Origin: Haplosporangium gracile
Taxonomy: Eukaryota; Mortierellomycota; Mortierellomycetes; Mortierellales; Mortierellaceae
Length of the DNA stretch: 33,165 nt
Reading direction: 5' to 3'
Assembly (NCBI GenBank): GCA_015499985.1
Contig: JAAAUF010000441.1
Span: 1 to 33,165 of the forward strand
Below are positions 1 to 10,123 of the stretch, in pieces. The notes beneath the pieces were generated by a model. The model saw nothing but the letters and a program-made list of their open reading frames with translations, was not told where the DNA came from and did no database searches. The position numbers and the translations under genes were made by a program. Positions within the stretch are counted from its first letter, which is position 1; every line of letters begins with the position of its first letter.

Positions 1-81
1 CCAACAGCAACTTGAGCAGATACACCAAACCAAACCTTCTCCTCAATCCAAAACATCCACCCTCGTGCATAAAAAAAAAAA

Positions 82-1922
82 ATGACAGTTACCGCTACCA
101 CCACTGCCGATTTGCGCTCTGAGTCTGTTCGCTCGCTCTATGATCAAGTCATGGCCCGTTGTAAGGAGATTGACCACCTCGGCGGTATCGACAGTATCCT
201 CCACTGGGACCAGGAAGTCATGATGCCTAAAAAGGCTGCTGGTGTCCGTGCTGCGCAGGTAAATAAATCATTAGCATCCTATCTCTCGATATTTGCGGAA
301 AGAGGTTTGGACCTGCAGTTAACAAAGAGCTTTGATAATACATATCTGTATAGCTGAGTACATTGGCTGGTATCACCCACGAGAAAGAGACATCTCCTAT
401 TCTCGGAGTCCTGCTGGAGGAATTGGAGCGCCGCAGGTCTGCCGAGGATTTGTCAACAGTATTCAACCCCTATGAGCTCGCCAACATCCGCCTTGCTCAA
501 AAGGATTACAAGGAAAAGACTGTCCTACCCTCGGACATTGTCAAGGCTATGGCCGCCCTGAACTCTAAAGCCGTTGTCGCCTGGGCCGAGGCCCGCAAGG
601 AGTCGGACTTTTCCAAGTTTGCGCCCTACCTTCAAGACCAAGTCAACGTTCTTCGTCAGAAGATTGCTTATATGATCAAAGGCGGTGTCTGTGAGGAGGC
701 TCGTAAGATCAACGAGAAGGCTCGCGCCAGTTTGGGACTCACGGAGGCAGACGAGTGCTATAAGGGATACTACCAGGTCTTGTTGGATGGATTCGAGCCC
801 GGTTTCAAGGACAATCGTCTGCAGGCTCTCTTTTCGGATCTAAAGGAACATTTAGTTCCCCTCATCGCCAAGATTCAGGCTGAGAACTTCCAACACGACA
901 ACAGTTATATCGTGGCGGACTTTGATGTCAAACAGCAGACCGAGTTCACACACCGTATTTCCAAGCAGCTTGGTTTCGACACCGATGCTGGTCGTTTGGA
1001 TGTTTCGACTCATCCTTTTACTATAAGTGCTCACCCCTCGGACGTTCGTATGACGACTCGCTACACCATCGACAACTTCAAGGAGGGCATTACAGCTACT
1101 GTTCACGAGACTGGCCATTCATTGTATGAGCAGGGACGTAGTAAAGAGTACTGCCATACTCCTGTCTCTCGGTCACTTTCACTCGGCGTTCATGAGTCTC
1201 AATCTCTTCTCTGGTAAGATCAAAAGAAAAAATTGTTTGTTTATTTCGGCCGCTTTGATATTGACAACCATAATCTAATTTTTGTTTTCCGGCCCTATTT
1301 TTATACTAGGGAGCGCATGGTTATGTTGAGCAAACCTTTCTGGACCTATGCCCTCCCTCTCCTCAAAGAACAATTCGCCGACCACCAAAACCTCCAAAAC
1401 ATCACCGTAGACCAATTCTACAACGCCTTTAACCGCGTCAAGCCCGGCTTCATCCGCTTCCAAGCCGACGAAGTAACCTACCCCATGCACATCATCCTCC
1501 GCTACGAGATCGAAAAGGCCCTAATCGAAGGTGACATCCAAGTCGCTGGCGTTCCAGAGCTTTGGAACGCAAAAGTCAAAGAGTACCTCGGCCTCGAAGT
1601 CCTCGAACACAGTGTGGGTTGCTTACAGGATATCCACTGGTCTAGCGCCGCTATCGGTTATTTCCCAACATATACCTTGGGATCGATCTATGCTGTTCAG
1701 CTCTTTGGTGCTGCCAAGGAGGCGATTCCTGGGCTGGAGGAGCATTTGGAAAAGGGAGAGTTCCATGTGTTGAAGGAGTGGTTGAACAAGAATGTGCATG
1801 AGCAAGGGTCGTTGAGAGAGTCGGGGGATGAGTTGGTGTTTGCGTTGACGGGTAAGTATTTGAATAGTTCGTTGTATGTCAAGTACTTGACTGACAAGTA
1901 CACAGCTATCTACGACCTTTGA
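82..1922 (+). CDS. Metallocarboxypeptidase, family M32 (carboxypeptidase Taq type)
   Basis: Three exons, 82-258, 354-1213 and 1310-1922, join in frame to about 549 residues; the family is usually near 500. The N-terminal block ILHWDQEVMMP, the zinc motif HETGH at residues 310-314, the following HESQS at 339-343 supplying the third ligand (Glu340), the DVRMTTRY segment and the IGYFPTYTLGSIYA block are all M32 signatures. Members are zinc carboxypeptidases that trim C-terminal residues, probably in the cytosol; no signal peptide is visible. The start follows a run of A and lies just before the conserved N-terminal helix. Intron 2 splits the Trp codon after HESQSLL. M32 is best known from bacteria, archaea and trypanosomatids, so a fungal copy with spliceosomal introns is notable. 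An AATAAA at 1961-1966 is a plausible poly(A) signal. Function is inferred from motifs and is strong. Confidence 0.93.
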
Positions 1923-2738
1923 TACTCCATCCCATCCTGTCCTCCATTTGTCGATACATAAATAAATATATTTCAGTGAGATTTGACGTCGTGCTATTAG
2001 TGTTTCTTTGAAGAGTCCCTTTTTTTTCTTGCGTAAGATGATTTTTACCAGGGGCTATAACATATAGGCGTCTAGTCACTCCTACGACTCTCCGTGCATC
2101 CTCTGCTCGGCATCGCCAAATGAACGGGCCGTTCGGCCCATTCCAATGGTAGTACACGAAAATCACAAATGGAGCGCGTAGAAATAACGTTAAAAAAGAT
2201 TGAGAGTATGCATGAATTTGTATTCATTTTTTTGTGTTCATTTCCATATTTGCAGTGGAGGCAAGTTTTCTCACTTCCTATCTGGGCAAAATGTCAAGAG
2301 TCCCCGCGCAGGATGGGGTTCTTTTTTTTTTTTTTAACATTTTATCTATAGTATCACGCCACTGGATGATGGCTAATGCCGCGTGGGGGATATATGGGCG
2401 TTGTCTTGTCTCCTGCAGCGAATGATAGTTGCATCTACGAGGGTGATCACTGGTACTGAAACCGCTTGATTTTTATTTTCAACGCGTTCATCTTATCTCA
2501 TCCATTACGAAAAATTAATGCTGTTTTCGACACATCTGCGCCTTGTCTACGGGAGCGGAGGATACGTCGTATTTGTTTGTTAGGTTATTTTTTCTTTTGT
2601 CTTTTTCTTCATCCTCCACTTTGCATGCATACATACACCAGACATCACGGTCGCTTGGCAATCCATGCCCTTTGATCTTTCATTACCTTACCATGTTCAC
2701 TCAATGCCGGAGCTGCATCCTTGTACTCTCCATGTGCG
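1923..2738. other. Intergenic region between the M32 gene and its decayed copy
   Basis: About 800 bases with no gene I can support. It carries the 3' end of the M32 gene (AATAAA at 1961-1966), a short inverted repeat at 2126-2139 and T-rich stretches. Short open frames here have no recognisable domain and biased low-complexity composition. Confidence 0.6.
2126..2139. repeat. Short inverted repeat GGGCCG-TT-CGGCCC
   Basis: Six-base arms with a two-base centre are seen directly; flanking bases add imperfect complementarity. It could be a binding site for a dimeric factor or a chance palindrome. No function is claimed. Confidence 0.4.
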
Positions 2739-2746
2739 TATAAATA
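2739..2746 (+). promoter_or_regulatory. TATA-box-like element upstream of the M32 pseudogene
   Basis: TATAAATA lies about 80 bases before the region matching the M32 N-terminus. It may be the surviving core promoter of the duplicate. Only the motif and spacing support this. Confidence 0.4.
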
Positions 2747-2820
2747 TCGATGCTTTAAGACTAACCTCCATTCGTACTTCAGCATTACAGTACAATCCAT
2801 TCCAATACACAGATACATTT

Positions 2821-4484
2821 ACGATAGCCGGCCCTGCCACCATCTCCTCTACCTCCTGTGAATTGACCCCCAAGTCCGCTCGCGCACTCTATGATCAACT
2901 TGTAGCTCTTCTCAAGGACGCTGCTCACATATATGGCATCTCCATTTTGCTCAAGTGGGACCAATTGATCATGATGCCCAAGAAAGTCGAGGATGCTCGA
3001 GGAAATCAGGTAGGCTCGCGACCTTCCTTGAGGCATATCTTTAAACGTGTTCCTACTCGTCATATTTGTTTGTTACCTCGTGACCTCTGCTTCTTATATA
3101 TGGAAAAAAAAAATTTAATGCACAAAAAAAATAACCGAGTGTCCTGAAACTACTCTCCACAGCATGAAGAACTCGCCCGTACTGGGGGCGGAGTTTGAGC
3201 GACGACGACTGACCGAGGATTTGTCAGTCATGTTGAACCCCTATGAGCTGGCCAACATTCGTCTCGCCCACAAATATTACAGAGCAGCAACCCTTATGCC
3301 CAAGGATGTTATCAGAGCCTTGTCGATTGCGATTACAAAGTCTTTAAGCACTTGAGTCGAGGCTCGCAAGGAGTCCAACTTCTCCAAGTTTGGATTCTTC
3401 CTTGAGGAGCAAGTCAGGCTCATTCGTCAATCCCTGTCCTACAAGATCCAAGGTGGCGTCTATGAGGAGACAAGCAAGACCAACGAGAAGGCGCGCGTCA
3501 GTTTGGGTCTTTCGGATGAGGACGAGTGCTACTAAGGTTACTATCAGGTCTTGTTGGATATTTACAAACCAGGATTCAAGAACGAACGCTTTCAGATGTT
3601 GTCCGCGGACCTGAAGAAGGACCTCATTCCCTTTATTACCAAGATCGCGGCCAAGAGTTTCCAGCACGAGAAGGCGTTTACCAAGACCGACTTTGACGTG
3701 GGCAAGCAAATTGAATTCTGCCACAAGTTCCCCAAAAAATATGGGCTTTGACATGGACGCTGGACGCTTGGATCTGGCGACTCATCCGTTCTGTAATGAT
3801 ACCCATCCTACTGATATCCGGTTGACAAGCCGTTATACCATCAACAACCTTCAGAAGGGAATTACCTGCACCATTCACGAGATTGATCGTGCCCTGTATG
3901 AGCAGGGTGGCAACAAGGAATGTATTGACACCCCTGTCGCCCGGTACCTTTCAATCGGCATCCACGAGTCTCAGTCTCTCCTCTGGTAAGAGCATGCAGA
4001 AAAATCGTTGTTGACGATCGTATTTTCATATTTGAACATTATCTACTAGCTCCGCTAACAAACGCTTTTCCCCCCCATTCTTTAACACTATTTTTTACAA
4101 GGGAGAGATTGGTCATGTTGAGCAAGCGCTTCTGGGTTCATCCCCTTCCTCACCTGAAGGAGCAGTTTTCCGGTCACAAGGACCTCCAAGATGTAACTGT
4201 CGATCAGTTCTGCCTCGCCTTCAATCGCGTCCAGCCAACCTTCATCCGTGTCGAGGGTGACATGGCGACTCACCCCATGCATATCATTCTCCGCTACCTA
4301 AGGGTTTGTCTGCGGATGATGCTTAATGATTTTGTTATCTATTGTCGTTGTCGTTGTTGTTGTTGCTGTCGTTGTTGTTGTCGTTGAGACTTTTATTCTA
4401 CGAGTTGGCGACGGGCATTGCTGATAGGTACGTGCCCTCCTCATTGGGCACTAAGATTATTTTCAAGGCTGGCCAGATGTCCTT
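2821..4484 (+). pseudogene. Degenerate tandem copy of the M32 carboxypeptidase
   Basis: The region follows the intact upstream M32 gene exon by exon, with introns at the same two places (3010-3162 and 3986-4101). It is broken in several ways. The initiator region reads ACG at 2821 where an ATG is expected. About a dozen codons are missing at the start of exon 2. TGA at 3353-3355 replaces a conserved Trp, and TAA at 3533-3535 replaces a Lys. A one-base gain in the A-run at 3734-3739 shifts the frame. The zinc motif reads HEIDR instead of HETGH (CGT at 3888-3890), losing the second His ligand. Homology stops after MHIILRY near 4300, where a GTTGTC-type microsatellite begins; a weak remnant of the IGYFPTYTLG block may persist at about 4411-4470. 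It cannot encode an active M32 enzyme. Calling it a duplicate is secure; the exact ends are approximate. Confidence 0.93.
4342..4387. repeat. GTT/GTC trinucleotide microsatellite
   Basis: An imperfect run of GTT, GTC and GCT units is seen directly. It sits where similarity between the decayed and intact M32 genes breaks off, so it may mark a deletion or expansion point. Confidence 0.8.
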
Positions 4485-5775
4485 GGTTTTGTGATTTCAT
4501 AGTAATCAGTTTAGAAATAATGAAAGCTATTGAAGCATGTTGCTTACCTTGTTGCACAGCTTCATTGCCAGGCACTATTGCTGAAATTGAAGTAGTCAAA
4601 ATAACCAATAATGTTGGCATGTTTCGCCAAGCCCCTGATATTTTTGAACTGTCAAAATTATATGATGTGAGAAAAAAATATCTTGATTATGTGTGTCTCC
4701 CTTCTAAAAAATTAATTGACATCGCAATCGAGCCAGTCATGACTTAAGATGCGCTCCTTTACTTTGAGTAGATTTTGAGGCATGGAATCACACCCTGGCT
4801 GCCAGGGTTGTCGCCTTCGATAGGCAAAGTCGTCCGGTCTCGTCCTTTAATAATACATTAGGATTAGGTGACTTCTTTGAACGTTTTCTTTGACAGAACC
4901 ACAGTCGCTACCTCGCTTATCCTTTTGTAGCATCTCTTGCTTGACGCTTCGAAGAGCAGCTTGAAATTTGACTTAAGGCAACCTGGGGTGGGGCTATTGA
5001 GGAAGCAGAGGCGCGATCTCTCACGGCAATGTCGGTAGTGGCGACATCTAAAACGAGATTTTGTTTCAATTCAACAGTCTGATTCAGGGCAATCGTCTCG
5101 AGTGCAGGGTCGACAATGGTGATGACAATAGCGGGGTCATAAGGAAAAAAAAGAGTTGTTTTGCGTGTATTCTCAGCGCGAGAATTCGAATTGGGCAAGC
5201 CAGTCCTTGCACCTGGCACATCTAATAAACGAAAATTAGTGGCAAAATGTCAAATTAGTGGTGAAACTTGTCCAACAGAAAACGGTTAGCTGAAAAGGAG
5301 AACGACAAGGAGGAAGGTTGCATGGAACAAACAGCATGGATCAAAGATATCTTCAAAAAAAAAGGGAAATGGGAAGGGTAAACAATACGGCCCCGCCGTG
5401 CATCCGAAAGGTCTAAATTTACCTTTTGTAATCTCAGGGCTGCATGTGAGCAGGACTGAGGAACGGGCTGGTAGTCAGGCACAAAGCACAAACGTCTCCT
5501 ATCGAGCAATTTTTGTGTTTTCTTTTCTCCCTTTGTTTTCAGCTGAAAGAGAAACGTTCGGAGAAGTCGATGCCGGACCCCTCATTCACTCTTCCCTTCT
5601 CAACCTTCTTTTTTTCTTTCATTCACAACCCATTCCTATGCTGCCATCTCTTCACTTTCAACGTTCATCTCACCCCCTCTACATTCTTCATCCCCCTTCC
5701 ATTCGAAACTCACTTTCGACAACCGTTGTGTGACAGCACGAGCGAGCGAATTAGTAACACGAACGTACTGTCAAA
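4485..5775. other. Intergenic region with AT-rich block and channel-gene promoter
   Basis: No gene is recognised. The part up to about 4750 is noticeably AT-richer than its surroundings and contains an open frame ending at 4747 with no family I recognise. A hairpin lies at 4792-4808. From about 5510 the sequence becomes pyrimidine-rich (CTTTC/CCTTTC tracts), which fits the promoter and 5' leader of the potassium-channel gene starting at 5776. Confidence 0.5.
4792..4808. repeat. Near-perfect hairpin with 8-base arms
   Basis: ACCCTGGC and GCCAGGGT are exact inverse complements separated by one base. The arms are GC-rich inside an AT-rich block. It might be a remnant terminal repeat of a small element, a factor site, or chance. 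Confidence 0.55.
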
Positions 5776-8700
5776 ATGGAGGCAAACATAACAGGAGACA
5801 ACAGCAGCGACAACAACTATAAGTCCGAGCAAGGTCACACAGCGTCATCGCAGACAGCATCAAAACGCCTCGCTTTCCTGCAGACTCTTCGTCCCAAGAA
5901 CCGTCTTCGACCCAGGCCTGTGCGCCCCTCAAAGCATCGTGTTCCTATTGATACGGACGAACTCGAGGCGAATTATCGGATTATGCCGCTGGCAATTGGA
6001 TGTATTATTCCTGTAAAGTCAACGATGGATCTCCTTTTTGTTCTCGCATAATGTGAAGAAGAAAAAGCGGATGTCCACTAAATCAAACTATGTATCCTAA
6101 ATAGGCTTCAATTCTGATCAATGTCCCGTCGCTGACATCCGAGTGGGTCGGGCGCCCGGAGTACAACCCTACCACGAAGACATGGGGTCCACCAATTGGG
6201 GTCCCTATCCCCCACTGGATGAGCGGCATGGTGATTGCTGCACTTGTCATGGCCATCATTTGCAACTTGTGCGTCTTGTCTCGGTTCTTGGAAAGGCATA
6301 TTTGGCACAGTGTTGTCCTCAGCTTGATCACCGCCTCTCTTCAAGGTTAGATATTCTTAACTGGTCTTCATCGAATCGAACACGGTCAAAACGACAATAT
6401 CTCACCCCGAAGCCCGTCACCTGAATATGACATAGATGTACTGTGCATCGGAGCAATTATCCCCTTTTGCCTGATGTACCCGACATCGGAGGGATATGTC
6501 TACCTTGAAGGGTTCTGGTCCATGGTTGCTTCATTATCCTTCTCCACTACCGCTACCATTCTGATCTCAATTGACCTACATCGGACCCCCCAGTTCCGTC
6601 TGCAAGGCTCAGGGGTGACTCACAAGCAGCGAATGCTGATTGCCCAAGCCATGGCCTTTTGCTTTTACCTGGCCATTGGTGCGCTTATTTTCATCTGGAT
6701 CGAAGACTGGACCTTCCTCGAGGCATTGTATGCAATTCTTCTATCACAAATGGCCGTCTGGGTCTTTATTGGTCTTAATCTCAGGCCACTTGCTCACTTT
6801 TCACGCTTTGGGCACTTCTTCCTTTGCGCTAGATTCTTCGTTATGGTCACAATTACGACTATTGGATTCGGTGATACCGTGCCGAAAACCGCCGGTGGTC
6901 GAGTCCTTGTTGTGTTTTATGCCTCTGGCGGCATTGTTCTATTTGGTAAGATTTAATTTTCTAGTCAAGATACATATTGTCGCATGCCAGCATTGTAACG
7001 AGCATTTCAATTAATTGTCATCTTAATTTCGTTCCACAGCGATGGCGGTGAACGCTATCCGCTATGTCATTTTGGAGGACCTGCACCGCCAGTTTGCCGT
7101 TCGGGCTAAGGAACGCAAGGCTAAGAAGGAGGCGCGACGATTGGAGCGAAAGGAAGAACGGCAACGGAAGCTTGAGCGACAGAAAAGAATTCAGGAGACC
7201 TTGGAGAATATCCAAAAGATGGAGTTGCTGAAGGATCAGGCAGGAGCAGGAACAGAGACGCATCAAAACTCAATATTCCGCTGGCATTTCACTGTGCCAC
7301 ATGGGACCACTATTCGCCTGCCAGCGCTCTTTCATCGACAAGGATCTGCGCCCAACCCGAAGGATCTGAGGATACCGAGCATCTCTATTACCGATGCGGT
7401 AACTAAGGAGACATTCCCAGCTTATGAGGCATCGATCAAGACAGATTTGGTGGAGTCCAATCGACTGGATGATTTGTCAAGGCATGGTGAGCCTGCACGC
7501 CTCCTCACTTCGGAACCAAGGATAGCTCAGGGCAAGGAATTGCTTGCGGACGAAATGGAGGCGGGTGCCGATCGGTGTAGCTCCGCTGGGAACATCGACG
7601 CGACTCGAACTGACAGCCACCACCATGATCAGAACATGCGCGAGAAAATACTTGAAATGGTTGTACGGTGGTATCATATCTTCGGTCGGGCATGCGGGTT
7701 CAAAGAGGCTGCCAACTGTGCCAGTATTGCCGCTCCCATGGCGAGTCTAAAGAAGCAACGAGAAGCCGACAAAGAGTTGGCCTACAGAGAGAGCATGCAG
7801 GAGTACCGCCGTCGGCTGCGGTTCAGCTTTGCAATTTTCATGTGTTTCTGGCTCGCCGGAGCGGCCATTTACCAGACGCTGGAACCGTGGAGCTATGGGC
7901 AGGCGATGTACTTCAGCTTCATTGCGTTCTCGTCTATCGGGTATGGTGATTTGGTGCCGCTGTCGCTTGCTGGTCGGGCCATCTTCCTGGCCTACTGCCT
8001 GATTGGAGTCGTGACACTGACGTCGTTGGCTTCCTTGATCTCGGAAGTCCTCAGCAAGTCTCTGCGGAGGCATGTCGTCGAGACCCAACTTCGACGAAGC
8101 GAGCGTTTTATGGAGCAAGAACCGAGCGACACTAATCGACGAGCAAGCGATACTGATCTGGAGCAAGGGGATGTATTTGCGGAGGTACTGGAGAATGAGC
8201 AGATGACAGAGGATGGTCAACAGGAGGAACGATTGCGGACATTGCGGACTCTTGCTTCCACCGTTGCCGCTGAACATTCAGACGCACCTGGGAGCGCCGA
8301 TACCTGTCAAGGCAGTCTCTGGAATCTCGTTCAGGTCTCGCGTGACTTTGACACGCTGCTGCAAAAGGTCCTCGGTCTCGATTACGCCTCGCCTAATAGT
8401 GCCACCACCAACGCGCTTACTGCTCCACTGAGCACAACACCTACCATTGCCGCAACGGATAGCAAGAATAAGGCGCAGGTCCCGCTGGTCCCCGACAAGA
8501 TTCTGGACTACCTGGAGAAAGAGGAGGAAGAGTTTAGCGATTCGTCGTTTCTCAGCCCGTCCATGTTGCGAGACATTACGTCAACAAGTTCGATTCACAG
8601 GAATTCAATTGCGACACTGGGACGGGATTTTATGGACCTTAAAGCGAGCGGTACTTATCATGGAGCCGGTCCCTCGTCAACATCCATTTCTTCATCGTCA

Positions 8701-9801
8701 TTGGAATCGCAGTTCAACATCAGGGCTTGGCCAAAAGGCTCTTCGACTGCATCGAGAAAGAACCATTCGGACAACGAGAGGCTCCCTCCACTACAGAATC
8801 GACTCAAGGCGTCTCAACCTCTTCGCCACACTACACAACCAGCACCAACTCCACAACCTGCCACTGACAGACCATCTACAGCAACTGCTCACTGCTACAA
8901 CCATGATGGAAGTATCACGATCTCAGCGATCCATTGGAAGCACCTCATCGAGTACTCGAAGCAGTTCCAGATCCTCACAGACACTTGTGACGAGGCGCTA
9001 CAAAGGTTATTGGCCTGGGAGGCAGCAGAGAAGAAGGTGCGTCTAAGACGAAAGCAGGCCAAGGAGCGCCAAAGGCGTCTGCTGCAAGCAAGGAGGAGGC
9101 GGTTGTTCGAATTAAGTGGCACGTATGGAGCAATTGACGATGGGATCGAGGATGAAGATGAGTTGGAGGAACTAGATGGCTGGTTTGATGAAGGAAGTGA
9201 CACTGAATATGATGACGGATATGAAGAAGACGATGATGGGGACGATACCGATGAGGCGGAGCAAAAACAAGTAGGGATCGCAAGAACGTTTCTGGGGACC
9301 ATAGAAACTGTTCCAGATAGTCAGACTCGTCGACCCAGGGGTCAAGCGCGGGAAGCTGGAGTGCCAATCCATCAATGGCGTCACCGTTCGAGATCGAGTC
9401 CACCTGTTGCTGTGAGCGAGGATGGATGGCCGAATGCCAGTAGTGCTAATATTGGAACCACTAGTGATGAGACGGGCAAGGGTTCTGTAGAGAACGATTC
9501 TTTCAATACTACCGTCGTCAAACTGTCGAGTGAGTCTGACAGGATACCAAAAGCATTACATCGCAGTCAAGACCCTAGAGAGCGCAGAAGGTCGACAAGC
9601 AGAGGTCGAGATGTCAAATTTTGTCATACATCCGAGTCGTCGTCTGATGAACAGAGGCGCGTATCTACAGCTGCGTCAAGGCGATCACTTCTTCCTAGCA
9701 TTCATACCAATGAGATTCCTTCATTTATGTCATCAGCAGGAGATGAAGGGTCGACTGCTGTGGACGATCCTCAAAACAAGCCTAGTAAATCTGTTATCTG
9801 A
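5776..9801 (+). CDS. TOK-type two-pore-domain outward-rectifier-like K+ channel
   Basis: Five exons (5776-6012, 6105-6345, 6436-6727, 6833-6945, 7040-9801) give about 1214 residues. Eight hydrophobic segments and two pore loops are visible. Filter 1 is TIGFGD at residues 266-271 and filter 2 is IGYGD at 594-598, each before a TM helix. This 8TM/2P layout is the fungal TOK1 architecture, a plasma-membrane potassium channel. TM1-TM5 precede pore 1, TM6 ends near residue 300, a basic coiled-coil-like stretch and a loop of about 250 residues follow, then TM7, pore 2 and TM8. The tail of about 550 residues is disordered, with a strongly basic patch (KKVRLRRKQAKERQRR) followed by an acidic run. Yeast TOK1 is only about 690 residues, so loop and tail are greatly enlarged. 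The intron 6728-6832 has no stop and would be missed by a simple open-frame reading. Further stop-free introns inside the last exon cannot be excluded. Confidence 0.9.
6728..6832 (+). other. Stop-free 105-base intron inside pore 1 of the K+ channel
   Basis: Donor GTATGC, a CTTAAT branch-like site and acceptor GCTAG define a 105-base interval with no in-frame stop. Removing it joins TFLEAL to FFVMVTITTIGFGD, the normal spacing of a potassium-channel pore helix and filter. Retaining it inserts 35 residues there. Splicing is therefore strongly expected; retention is possible only as a regulated isoform. Confidence 0.8.
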
Positions 9802-10123
9802 CATCTTCACTAGCACTGCATAAAAAAGATTCTTTTGAAGGATCGCACAGCCAATGAAAGGAGCAGAGGGTGTCAATGATGACGAACAGCACTGTAAAGT
9901 GCCATTGAAACCGATCTTCACGACCGCTGTTTATGATTTAGTGGCGTGCATAAATGATTTGATACACATAAAAAAAACCTCTAAATACTTCTTCGACCTT
10001 TTTTTGTAGGAGAGAGCTTTTATTTCTTTTCCCACCATTTCAGCCCTCAAGTCTCTTTTCTTCTTTTTCACTCTCGACACTGCCTGTACATACTACATAC
10101 ACCTAATAGCTCACTTTTGCAAC
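9802..10123. other. Intergenic region, promoter of the WW-domain gene
   Basis: About 320 bases holding the 3' end of the channel gene and the upstream region of the WW-domain gene. T-rich and CT-rich tracts occur from about 10000 to 10075. No other gene is seen. Confidence 0.5.

Noticed and set aside
4917..5219. Minus-strand open frame of 100 codons
   Set aside because: No domain, no splice partners and no promoter features; composition does not look convincingly coding.
5398..5791. Open frames in the pyrimidine-rich region before the potassium channel
   Set aside because: They are translations of CTTT-rich leader DNA without domains and overlap the channel start.
8895..9403. Minus-strand Ser/Pro-rich open frames
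   Set aside because: They are antisense shadows of the acidic and basic tail of the potassium channel.
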